A DNA stretch of 8,831 nucleotides from an uncultured Selenomonadales bacterium (GCA_947302675.1 CAMYWI010000039.1:1-8831), one strand, 5' to 3'; shown: positions 1 to 6,823, numbered from the stretch's first letter. Made by a program: numbers and translations. Notes: generated by a model not told the origin, from the sequence alone.

Positions 1-44
1 CCCATTAACGCCGCGAGCAATGTGAACGTAAGAAATTTTTTCAT
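1..44 (-). CDS. 5' end of a probable secreted protein gene (partial, runs off left edge)
   Basis: Only the first 14 complete codons are visible. They read MKKFLTFTLLAALM followed by a split Gly codon. A Lys-Lys start followed by an uninterrupted hydrophobic stretch is what a Sec signal peptide or N-terminal membrane anchor looks like. The ATG is at 44-42. A TGAGGT ribosome binding site lies about 8 nt upstream and overlaps the TGA stop of the YdjM-like gene, so the two are likely co-transcribed and translationally coupled. The mature protein lies outside the window and its function cannot be told. Confidence 0.7.
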   Translation of the reverse strand, partial: MKKFLTFTLLAALM

Positions 45-53
45 CAGTCAACC

Positions 54-533
54 TCAGAAATTTATTTGGCTTAGCAAAAACTCAATGTCGCCGAACTTCG
101 CGAACAGGCAACCTAAAATTATCAGTACGACGAAAAAATATTCGAGTCGCGAACCGACTTTGAACAGCTTTATTCCGTGTTTCTTGCGCGGCGTGAAAAT
201 CGGCACTTTGCCGCAAATGCCGTCCTCCGCAATGTGCAACAACGCCCCGACAAGCGCATAGGTTATTAGGTTAGGGATAAGGGAGAAGGGAGAAGGGACA
301 AGAGTTTTGGCGAACTGCGCGGCAACAATTAAGGCAATGTAAATCGGCGGATAGTGTGACCACGTGCGATGACTTTTGCGCCACTTCCAATAAGCTTTAT
401 TCTCTTTTGGCGGCGAGCCTTCCACTCTGTCCGGCAAAACCGCACCGACGATACTTGACGCCGTGAAAATCGCGTCGTCCGTCGCCGTGCCCACGATAAA
501 TCCCGTAACAATCTGGTGATTAATCCACTTCAA
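54..533 (-). CDS. YdjM-like membrane-bound metal-dependent hydrolase
   Basis: A 159-residue protein that resembles the YdjM/DUF457 family of inner-membrane, predicted metal-dependent hydrolases, whose substrate is unknown. The expected metal-ligand pattern is present: an N-terminal His (H6), LPD with D35, the HRTWSH block (H55, H60), and HIAED (H100, D104). Hydrophobic segments near residues 10-33, 64-76, 88-101 and 132-147 could span the membrane. The start is a TTG at 533-531, giving MKWINHQ as family members usually begin. It is preceded by GGAGGAG about 9-11 nt upstream; no better in-frame ATG exists. Residues 77-86 are encoded by an imperfect heptamer repeat (276-303) that does not break the frame. 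A promoter probably lies just upstream (573-601), and the stop overlaps the ribosome binding site of the next gene. In E. coli ydjM is LexA-regulated, but I see no LexA-like palindrome here. Confidence 0.82.
   Translation of the reverse strand: MKWINHQIVTGFIVGTATDDAIFTASSIVGAVLPDRVEGSPPKENKAYWKWRKSHRTWSHYPPIYIALIVAAQFAKTLVPSPFSLIPNLITYALVGALLHIAEDGICGKVPIFTPRKKHGIKLFKVGSRLEYFFVVLIILGCLFAKFGDIEFLLSQINF
276..303. repeat. Imperfect heptamer tandem repeat inside the YdjM-like gene
   Basis: On the plus strand four consecutive 7-mers read GATAAGG, GAGAAGG, GAGAAGG, GACAAGA, with a related GGTTAGG unit just before at 269-275. The tract lies inside the coding region and encodes the residues around PSPFSLI without breaking the frame. 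Confidence 0.75.
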
Positions 534-541
534 AAAAACTT

Positions 542-549
542 TCTCCTCC
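542..549 (-). promoter_or_regulatory. Ribosome binding site supporting a TTG start
   Basis: The minus strand reads GGAGGAGA, followed by a run of T and then TTG AAG TGG. The AGGAG core is about 9 nt from the TTG at 533. No ATG or GTG lies in a better position, so TTG is the likely start of the YdjM-like gene. Confidence 0.65.
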
Positions 550-572
550 GTGTGATTGTTCTTGCCGCCAAA

Positions 573-601
573 AGTTTATCACGCGCGAAGAAATTTTTCA
601 A
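573..601 (-). promoter_or_regulatory. Putative sigma-70-type promoter for the YdjM-like gene
   Basis: On the minus strand a TTGAAA -35 box (601-596) is separated by exactly 17 nt from a TAAACT -10 box (578-573). It starts only 4 nt after the sbcC stop codon and sits about 25 nt upstream of the GGAGGAG ribosome binding site. The -10 matches consensus at 4 of 6 positions. I see no terminator hairpin between sbcC and this promoter, so read-through from the hisD-sbcDC unit is also possible. Confidence 0.45.
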
Positions 602-604
602 CGT

Positions 605-3259
605 TCAACGCATCCCGACGAATTTGGCAGTCGAGCCTGCTTTTGTCGCTGTGACTTCAAGACGAACCGGAATTTGATTCTTAAGCTCTTCGACGTGCGA
701 AATTATTCCGACGAGTCGCCCGCCGCTCTGCAATTCAAGCAGCGTTTTCATTGCGAAATCGAGCGTCTCGCTGTCGAGCGTCCCGAAACCCTCGTCAATA
801 AAAATCGTGTCGAGCTTGATACCGCCCGAATTATTCTGAACGACCGCCGCCAAGCCCAATGCCAACGACAACGATGCCAAAAAACTTTCGCCGCCGCTCA
901 GGGTCTCGACAGGGCGAGCCGTGCCCGTGTATTCGTCCACGATTTCCAAATCCAAGCCGCCCGAAAATCTTTTATCCGTCACTTCCGTTTTGTTTTGAAA
1001 GCGATAACGTCCGCCGCTCATCTTTTCGAGCCGTGCATTTGCCTCGCCGATAACCTCTTTGAACATCGTTGACAAATAATAACGTTGAAAAGAAATTTTA
1101 GAAATGTAGCCGTTCGCCGCGTCACTGAGCGTCTTCCACATCAAAAGATTTTTTTCGGCAACTTTCAAGTCGTCTGCAAGCGCGGAAATTTTCTTTGCAT
1201 TATCTTTGAGTCGTTCGAGCCGCGCAGATAAATTTGTTTTTGCCTCGACCGCCGCCCGTTCCGCCGCCCGCGTGTCGTCGCGAAGTTTTTCAAGCGCGAG
1301 CATATCCGGCGGAGTTTTTCCTTCGACTTGCGCGGCGAGTTCGGATTTATTTTTTTTCGCCGCCTCGACTGTGGAGTTTTGCGCCGCCGCCAATCGATTC
1401 AAGCGATTAAAATTATCCTGCGCCCGATTAAATGCCGCGTTAAGTTCGTCAAGCCGTCGAGCGACTGAAGAAATTTCCACGTCGATTAATTTCTTATCGG
1501 ATAAATATTTTACGTCGACTTCGCGTTTCATGTTGTCGACCGCGCCGCGCAGATTTTCCACAGCTCCCGTGAATTTTTTATCCTCCGCCTGCGCCGCCAA
1601 CATTTTTTTTTCGGTCTCGGCGATTTTTACCTTACCTTTTGGAATTCGTGACAAACGATCTTCTAAAATTTTCACGTCGGCTGAAAGTTTATCGAACGCC
1701 GCTTGAGCCTGCGCAACCGTCACGACCTGCGCGGCGTTTGCCAAATCTTTTTCTTTAAGCTTTAGTTCTGTCATCAAGGAATTCAAATTTTCTGCGGCGA
1801 TATTTTTTTCGTCAGCGAGTGTTTTCAATTTGTTTTCGGCGGCTTTAATCTGCGCGTCGGTCGGGATTTCTGCGTCGGACGTGGCGGGCGTCGGGTGATG
1901 AATTGCGCCGCAAACCGGGCAGGGCTTGCCCTCCTCAAGCGTCAACGCCAACCGATAAGCACTGCCGTCCGCCTGAGCGCGTCTCATGTTGGAAAGTTTT
2001 TGCTCCGCTACGTCGTGAGCTTTTGTTGCCGCCGCAAAATTTTTTTCTGCCGCCAAAATTTTCTTGTGCAGTTTTTCAATCGCTTGCAAAAGTTCTTCGC
2101 GAGCTTTGGCGTCCTTGAGCTTTTGCTCGGCGATTTTTAATTCGGCGGGCGCGTTGCGAAGTGTTTCTGCCTCCGCCTCATACCTTGCCAATGTGTCTTC
2201 GCAAGTTTTTTTATATTTTACGAGACGTTCGACTTCTGCCGAAGATTTTTCTGCCGCCGAAATTGCCGACTCAAGCTCCGCCTGCTTGCCGCGAAGATTT
2301 TTTAGCGCGACTTTCTTTTTCGCCAGATCTGCCGCCTGCAGTTTTAAATTTTCGCGGAGCGGCTCTTCTGCCTTGCGTCTGTCGAACTCAATCTGCGCGG
2401 CGGACAGCTCGCCCGAAGTTTTTTCAAGTGCCCTTTGCGCGGCGATTAACGCCTGTGATTTCGTTTCCAAGTCTTTGAAAAGGCGGGATAAGATTTCGCC
2501 GTCGTTGAACTTTTTTTGCGCGTCGAGTGCTTGTACCTCCAGAGTTTTGAGTCGCGCTTGCGCCGCTTTGAATTCCTCTTCCAAATTTTTTATCAGCGCG
2601 GGCAATTCTTCTTCTGCGCCGCCGACTTCTTCAAAATAATTTTTTTGACGCTCCGTTAATGTATCGAAAACTTTTTTTGCGTCCGCCGCCTTGAGTTTAA
2701 GTTCCTCCTCCACACGCTTGAAAAAATCCGCATTGAAGAGCATGTTCAAAACGTCCTGTTTTTCGGCGGATTTCGCCAGCAAAAATTTTTTAAACTCGCC
2801 CTGCGGCAAAACCACGACTTGACGAAATTGATCTTTGCCAAAGCCCAAAAGATTTTCTACGTATTCCGAAACGTCTTTAGCCTCAAGCTGTCTTCCGTCC
2901 TCATAAATCTTGGCGGACGCCTTTTCTTCCTTAAAGCCTTCGCCGCGCGTCTTCGGTTTCATGTACTTCGGGTTGCGGACAATTTTATAAGTCTTCCCGC
3001 GCAGAGAAAATATAAACTCGACTTCGGTCTTGTCGGTCGGAGCCGCTGCCACCGCGCGCATCATTGAACTTTTACGTCCGCCGCCCGAACTTTCGCCGTA
3101 AAGCGCGTAACAAATCGCGTCAAGAATCGTCGTCTTGCCTGAACCCGTCGCGCCGTGTATCAAGAAAAAATTTTCGCCGCCGAGTCCCTTCTCAAAATCA
3201 ATAAGCGTTTCTTTGACGTAAGCCCCGAACGCCGTCATTTTTAATTTTATCGGGCGCAT
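605..3259 (-). CDS. sbcC: SbcC, exonuclease subunit (Rad50-type ATPase)
   Basis: An 884-residue SMC-like ATPase subunit of the SbcCD nuclease, which trims and cleaves DNA hairpins and processes double-strand ends. The N-terminal half-nucleotidase starts MRPIKLKMTAFG and carries Walker A GATGSGKTT (36-44). Two long Lys/Glu/Ala-rich coiled-coil arms (roughly 170-430 and 470-730) flank a zinc hook CPVC with C447 and C450 in mid-protein. The C-terminal half carries the ABC signature LSGGES (787-792), Walker B ending IDEGFG (D822, E823), the D-loop LDSE and a switch histidine in IISHV (H855). All catalytic elements are intact, so the protein should be active. The ATG at 3259 is preferred because GGGAGG lies 7 nt upstream; a TTG 6 nt earlier sits 1 nt from that site. 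It starts 2 nt after the sbcD stop, implying coupled, roughly equimolar synthesis with SbcD. Confidence 0.96.
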   Translation of the reverse strand: MRPIKLKMTAFGAYVKETLIDFEKGLGGENFFLIHGATGSGKTTILDAICYALYGESSGGGRKSSMMRAVAAAPTDKTEVEFIFSLRGKTYKIVRNPKYMKPKTRGEGFKEEKASAKIYEDGRQLEAKDVSEYVENLLGFGKDQFRQVVVLPQGEFKKFLLAKSAEKQDVLNMLFNADFFKRVEEELKLKAADAKKVFDTLTERQKNYFEEVGGAEEELPALIKNLEEEFKAAQARLKTLEVQALDAQKKFNDGEILSRLFKDLETKSQALIAAQRALEKTSGELSAAQIEFDRRKAEEPLRENLKLQAADLAKKKVALKNLRGKQAELESAISAAEKSSAEVERLVKYKKTCEDTLARYEAEAETLRNAPAELKIAEQKLKDAKAREELLQAIEKLHKKILAAEKNFAAATKAHDVAEQKLSNMRRAQADGSAYRLALTLEEGKPCPVCGAIHHPTPATSDAEIPTDAQIKAAENKLKTLADEKNIAAENLNSLMTELKLKEKDLANAAQVVTVAQAQAAFDKLSADVKILEDRLSRIPKGKVKIAETEKKMLAAQAEDKKFTGAVENLRGAVDNMKREVDVKYLSDKKLIDVEISSVARRLDELNAAFNRAQDNFNRLNRLAAAQNSTVEAAKKNKSELAAQVEGKTPPDMLALEKLRDDTRAAERAAVEAKTNLSARLERLKDNAKKISALADDLKVAEKNLLMWKTLSDAANGYISKISFQRYYLSTMFKEVIGEANARLEKMSGGRYRFQNKTEVTDKRFSGGLDLEIVDEYTGTARPVETLSGGESFLASLSLALGLAAVVQNNSGGIKLDTIFIDEGFGTLDSETLDFAMKTLLELQSGGRLVGIISHVEELKNQIPVRLEVTATKAGSTAKFVGMR

Positions 3260-3261
3260 TG

Positions 3262-4344
3262 TCAAACCTCCCTTTCGTCGCGGTCAATCTCCGACAAAAT
3301 TTTTTCCACTGCCGCGCGATATTCGCCGTTCAATTCCTCGCCCGTCTGATCTTTGAAAAAATCTGCGAAGTAGTCAAGCGTCGAAGTTCCCTCGCGGAAA
3401 ACTCTCGCCTCACTGTTAGCCGAAGAATTTTGCGGCAAATCGAATTCAACACTCAACAAATGCGGAAAAACCCTCGCAAGTTTATCACGTGCGTTAATCT
3501 CGCGTTCGGTAAGTTTTGCAAGAATGTAGTCGGAAGTCGGCGGCTCTTGCAAAAGTTCTTGGAAAGTCCCTCTGACAACGCGAACATCTCGGCGCGGCGT
3601 CAAAGGAATATTTTTCGCATTAACAAAGCCCGACTCGTCAAGTTCGACAAGCGTCACGCCCTTTTTATGTTTCTCCTCGTCGAAAGAATATTTCAAGAGT
3701 GAGCCGGCGTAGCGAATATTTTTCGGCGCACCTTCGGGAACGTGCGGGCAATGGAGATGACCAAGCGCGACATAATCATAGCCGTCAAAAATTTTCGCGT
3801 CGACATTCGCCGCGCCGCCGACAAATTTCCGCTCCGACTCCGATTCAATGCCGCCCGTCAAAAACATGTGAGCAACGGCAACACTGCGCTTGCCTGCAGG
3901 AATTTTTTCACGCGCGGCGGACAACTTCGCTTGAGCGTCGCCAAAATCGAAATAGGGAATGAGCGTGAAGTAAACCGCGCCGAATTTATCTTCAAGCACA
4001 ACCTGCGCGGGTTCGTCGGCGACTTTCGCCGCGATGAAAATTTTTTGGCTCTCAAAGATTTTACTGCCGAAATTTAATCTGGTTGCGCTGTCGTGGTTGC
4101 CCGCGATAATCAGCGTCGGTATTTTTTTCTCGGCAATTTTATTCAAAGTCTCGTCGAGTAGATTGACGGCTTCGAGGGGCGGGATGCCCCTGTCGTAAAT
4201 GTCGCCTGCAATCAAAATCGCGTCGGGTTTCTCGTCGTTAATGACCTTGAAAATTTCGTTGATGATGTGTTTTTGGTCATCGATAAGCGGCTCACCTTTG
4301 AGAGTCTTGCCCAAGTGCCAATCCGCCGTGTGAAGAAGTTTCAT
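3262..4344 (-). CDS. sbcD: SbcD, Mre11-type nuclease subunit; in frame with hisD
   Basis: A 360-residue metallophosphoesterase, the nuclease subunit that pairs with SbcC. The phosphodiesterase motifs are in order: DWH (D8, H10), GDIYDR (D48), GNHD (N83, H84, D85), AH (H159) and GHLH (H196, H198). These are the expected Mn-binding residues of Mre11/SbcD. The C-terminal 130 residues form the less conserved capping/SbcC-binding part. Length is slightly short for the family. The family start MKLLHTADWHLG maps to ATG 4344-4342, but the codons before it continue directly from hisD with no stop, so the product may be made as a HisD-SbcD fusion. The ATG has no well-placed ribosome binding site: the nearest GGAGGG is 22 nt upstream. 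The stop TGA (3264-3262) is 2 nt from the sbcC ATG. Confidence 0.93.
   Translation of the reverse strand: MKLLHTADWHLGKTLKGEPLIDDQKHIINEIFKVINDEKPDAILIAGDIYDRGIPPLEAVNLLDETLNKIAEKKIPTLIIAGNHDSATRLNFGSKIFESQKIFIAAKVADEPAQVVLEDKFGAVYFTLIPYFDFGDAQAKLSAAREKIPAGKRSVAVAHMFLTGGIESESERKFVGGAANVDAKIFDGYDYVALGHLHCPHVPEGAPKNIRYAGSLLKYSFDEEKHKKGVTLVELDESGFVNAKNIPLTPRRDVRVVRGTFQELLQEPPTSDYILAKLTEREINARDKLARVFPHLLSVEFDLPQNSSANSEARVFREGTSTLDYFADFFKDQTGEELNGEYRAAVEKILSEIDRDEREV
3267..3272 (-). promoter_or_regulatory. Ribosome binding site that decides the sbcC start
   Basis: GGGAGG on the minus strand lies inside the last codons of sbcD and 7 nt before ATG 3259. It leaves only 1 nt before the alternative TTG at 3265, which rules that start out. 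Confidence 0.8.
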
Positions 4345-4372
4345 TGCCGCCGCGTGTGCTTGCAAGCCCTCC
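4339..4372 (-). other. hisD/sbcD junction without a stop codon
   Basis: On the minus strand the codons read Gly-Leu-Gln-Ala-His-Ala-Ala-Ala and continue as Met-Lys-Leu-Leu of SbcD in the same frame. GGAGGG sits at 4372-4367, 22 nt before the ATG, too far for a normal ribosome binding site. The start context is aATGA, so a TGA exists one base out of frame across the ATG. This is the pattern left when an overlapping stop/start pair is converted to a fusion, or when one base is miscalled. Confidence 0.85.
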
Positions 4373-5628
4373 GCCTCCGCCAATCTGATTATGTCACCCG
4401 CCGCGCAGAGTAAATCTTTTTGCGTGTAGGAGATTAAACTCGTGCGCTTTAAGAATGTCTCGACGTTGAGCACGGAATAAAATTTCGCGGTGCCGCCCGT
4501 CGGAAGGACGTGATTTGGTCCCGCGAGATAATCGCCGAGCGGTTCGGGCGAGTACGCTCCCAAAAAGATCGCGCCCGCGTTTTTTATCTTCGGCAAAAGT
4601 TCAAATGGATTTTTCGTCAGCAATTCTAAATGTTCGGGCGCGGAAAAGTTCGCGAAGTCCGCCGCCTCGTCCAAAGTTTCAGCGACGACGATTAAGCCGT
4701 TGCGTTCGATTGAGGCTTGAGCAATTTCCTTGCGCGGCAGGTCGTTAAGTTGCTCCTCGACCTGCGCGGCAACTTTTTCTGCAAGCGTCGCGCTCGTCGT
4801 GATTAAAATCGAACAGGCAAGCGGGTCGTGTTCGGCTTGGCTGAGCAAGTCGGCGGCGGCGTAAATCGGATTGGCAGTTTCGTCGGCGACAATCAGAATT
4901 TCGCTGGGACCGGCAAGCATATCAATATCGCAGTGCCCGTAAACTTCCTTCTTGGCGAGCGTGACGAAAATATTTCCGGGACCGACAATCTTATTGACGC
5001 GCGGAATTTGCTCCGTGCCGAAAGCCATTGCGGCAATCGCCTGCGCCCCGCCGATTTTAAAAATCTTGTCGACGCCCGCGAGTTTCGCCGCCGCGAGCAC
5101 AGCGGGGTTGGCGTTGGGTGTGCACATGATAATTTCTTTGACGCCCGCGACTTTCGCCGGGATAATATTCATCAAGACGCTTGAGGGATAAGCCGCCGTG
5201 CCGCCGGGCACGTAGACGCCGACACGCTCCAGAGGGATAACCGCTTGACCGAGCAGAGAATTTTCGCCGCGATAAGTTATCCACGACTTGGGAAGTTGTT
5301 CCGTGTGAAAGCGACGAATATTTTCCGTCGCAACTTTCAACGACGCCATGACTTCCGAATCGATTTGAACGTCGCCGACTTCGACAGAAAAATTTTCAAG
5401 CTCGACGCCGTCAATTTTTTTAGTGTAATCGATAACGGCTTTGTCTCCGAACTTGCGCACGTCGCCGACAATCCGCCGAACAATTTCTATCGCGCTCAAG
5501 TCTTCTCCGAAAATTTTTTTATTGGCGGCACGAATTTTGGGCGACAGTTCGACTTCATCAAAAGGTTTTTTAGTCAGGAGCCGCTCGACTTCCTCGCGTC
5601 CGATTTTTTGGCTTTTCACAATCCGCAT
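4345..5628 (-). CDS. hisD: Histidinol dehydrogenase; upstream module of a HisD-SbcD reading frame
   Basis: A 428-residue HisD module, full family length, catalysing the last two oxidations of histidine synthesis (L-histidinol to L-histidine, with NAD). Landmarks include PGGTAAYPSS (141-150), KIVGPGN (213-219) and DMLAGPSE (236-243). Zn ligands by homology to the E. coli enzyme are Q264, H267 (SQAEHDP), D366 (GDYLAGPNH) and H425 (EGLQAH). The catalytic pair is E332-H333 (SAPEH). The start is ATG 5628-5626, with GGAGG 7 nt upstream; an ATG 6 nt earlier is too close to that site. The module has only three Ala codons after H425 and then runs, without stop or linker, into the SbcD ATG at 4344; the whole open frame is 3262-5628. 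No other his gene is in the window. It is first in the unit behind a strong promoter. Confidence 0.95.
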
Positions 5629-5635
5629 AAGCATT

Positions 5636-5640
5636 CCTCC
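5636..5640 (-). promoter_or_regulatory. hisD ribosome binding site
   Basis: GGAGG on the minus strand lies 7 nt before ATG 5628. It decides against the ATG at 5634, which would leave a 1-nt spacing, and against any longer N-terminal extension. Confidence 0.85.
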
Positions 5641-5656
5641 AAAAATTTTTAAATCA

Positions 5657-5684
5657 ATTATAATCGGCACGGCGAAAACTTCAA
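5657..5684 (-). promoter_or_regulatory. Promoter of the hisD-sbcD-sbcC unit
   Basis: The minus strand carries TTGAAG (5684-5679), a 16-nt spacer and a perfect TATAAT (5662-5657). It lies about 29 nt upstream of the hisD start codon, leaving a leader of roughly 20 nt that holds little more than the ribosome binding site. No attenuator or T-box-like structure can fit in this leader. Confidence 0.75.
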
Positions 5685-5691
5685 CTAAAAT

Positions 5692-5720
5692 TTGACAGCG
5701 GGCGGGCGTTGTTATATTCT
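5692..5720 (+). promoter_or_regulatory. Promoter of the ABC protein-aroH unit
   Basis: A perfect TTGACA -35 (5692-5697) is followed after 17 nt by TATTCT (5715-5720), or after 15 nt by TATATT (5713-5718). Transcription would start near 5725-5728, downstream of the ATG at 5723, which supports the TTG start at 5744 for the first gene. The -35 box lies 7 nt from the divergent hisD -35 box. Confidence 0.7.
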
Positions 5721-5727
5721 TCATGCA

Positions 5728-5734
5728 AAAGGAG
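5728..5734 (+). promoter_or_regulatory. Ribosome binding site that sets a TTG start at 5744
   Basis: AAAGGAG lies downstream of the ATG at 5723 and 9 nt upstream of TTG 5744. The site therefore cannot serve the ATG but fits the TTG. Confidence 0.7.
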
Positions 5735-5743
5735 TTGGAAATT

Positions 5744-6811
5744 TTGATTGAGATAAAGAATCTGGAGTTGAAACTTGGCAAGCGCGAAATTTTTTCAGGG
5801 TTCGATTTAGAAATCGGGCGCGGCGAAAAAGTCGGGATAATCGGCGGCGAAGGTTCGGGCAAGTCGACACTGCTTGACATAATGGCGGGGCGAATCGTGC
5901 CGACGGCTGGCGAAGTCAAAGTTTCGGGCGAAGTGCTCACAGTCAACGGAAGTGTCTACGCGGACTTTTCGGAACTGCGCATGGCGGAAATGTCTGCGAT
6001 AGAAAAACTCAAGCGGGCACTGGACGGGCTTAAAAACGACGAAATAATTTTGCTCCTCGACGAGCCGACGAAAAATCTGGAGTCGGAGGGCGTGGAGTGG
6101 CTGATAAATTTCCTGTTCGAGCGCAGGAATTTGACGACGGTCATCGTCAGTAGCGACAGATATTTTTTAAAGGAGACGTGCGGGCGAATCATCGAGCTGA
6201 GCGGCGAGCCGCTTGAGCCGATAAAAATTGCGTGCGCGGAACTTTTGCCGACGACTTCAAAAGAAATGCCAATCGTGCTTGAGGCGAACGGCTTGCTAAA
6301 AAATCGCGACGGCGAGCCGGTTTTCAAAGACGTTGGCTTTACGATACGGCAGGGGCAAAAGGTCGCGTTCGTCGGGAAAAACGAGCTTGGCAAGTCGAAA
6401 CTGTTAAAGACTTTGGCAATGGCTTATCAAAATAAAGACAACGGCGGCTGTCTGCGCGGGCAGATAACTTTTTCGGAGGGCGCGAAGGTTTTTTACATGC
6501 CGCGAGTGTACACGGGCGCGATGGCGAAAATCGAGTTCGACAAGTTGGCGAGTGGCACGGCGAATTTCTTACTGCTCGACAACCCGACGGCTTGCCTAGA
6601 CTTGCCGACGATTGAGGCTCTGGAAAATGCTTTGGTCGAGTTCGCCGGCACGATAATTTTTGTCGACGAGGACAGAGAATTTATCCGCGCGATAGCAAAC
6701 CGAATCATGGATATCACGCCGCAAGGCACGGTCGACAGAATCGCGAGCTACGACGATTTTCTTGCCAATGAGACAGTCAAATTGCAGATTAAGGAAAAGT
6801 ATAAAGTTTAG
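5744..6811 (+). CDS. Degenerate tandem-ABC protein, ABC-F-like
   Basis: A soluble 355-residue protein (362 if ATG 5723 were used) with two shrunken ABC modules and no membrane segment. Module 1 has Walker A GGEGSGKST (34-42) and Walker B ILLLDEPT (D106, E107). SSDRYFL then stands where ABC-F proteins have SHDRYFL, so the switch His is Ser137. Module 2 has Walker A GKNELGKSK (211-219), LLLDNPTACLD with Asn280 in place of the catalytic Glu, and VDEDREF with Glu309 in place of the switch His. Neither module has an LSGGQ-type signature, and only about 60 residues separate Walker A from B, versus about 100 or more in typical ABC proteins. ABC-F members (EttA/Uup type, around 500-650 residues) act on ribosomes; this one lacks their long interdomain linker. 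It probably binds nucleotide but hydrolysis is doubtful. The TTG start gives MIEIKNLELKLGK, a normal ABC N-terminus. It is coupled to aroH; its function is unknown. Confidence 0.8.
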   Translation: MIEIKNLELKLGKREIFSGFDLEIGRGEKVGIIGGEGSGKSTLLDIMAGRIVPTAGEVKVSGEVLTVNGSVYADFSELRMAEMSAIEKLKRALDGLKNDEIILLLDEPTKNLESEGVEWLINFLFERRNLTTVIVSSDRYFLKETCGRIIELSGEPLEPIKIACAELLPTTSKEMPIVLEANGLLKNRDGEPVFKDVGFTIRQGQKVAFVGKNELGKSKLLKTLAMAYQNKDNGGCLRGQITFSEGAKVFYMPRVYTGAMAKIEFDKLASGTANFLLLDNPTACLDLPTIEALENALVEFAGTIIFVDEDREFIRAIANRIMDITPQGTVDRIASYDDFLANETVKLQIKEKYKV

Positions 6812-6823
6812 GAGGCATGAGCA

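Noticed and set aside
534..604. LexA/SOS box upstream of the YdjM-like gene
   Set aside because: No CGAAC-N4-GTTCG-like or CTG-N10-CAG-like palindrome was found by eye.
2064..2639. 191-codon open frame on the plus strand antisense to sbcC, and other long antisense frames
   Set aside because: They are Ser/Ala/Arg-rich mirror translations of the coiled-coil codons, with no ribosome binding site and no recognisable domain.
3260..3265. TTG start for sbcC at 3265
   Set aside because: It would leave 1 nt after GGGAGG. ATG 3259 has a 7-nt spacing and gives the usual family N-terminus.
5679..5697. Palindromic operator between the divergent -35 boxes
   Set aside because: Only a 4-bp TCAA/TTGA inverted match, produced by the two -35 boxes themselves; too weak to call.
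5629..5946. Open extension of the hisD frame upstream to 5946
   Set aside because: It lies antisense to the ABC gene and crosses the promoters. hisD has a strong ribosome binding site for ATG 5628, and the extension resembles no protein.
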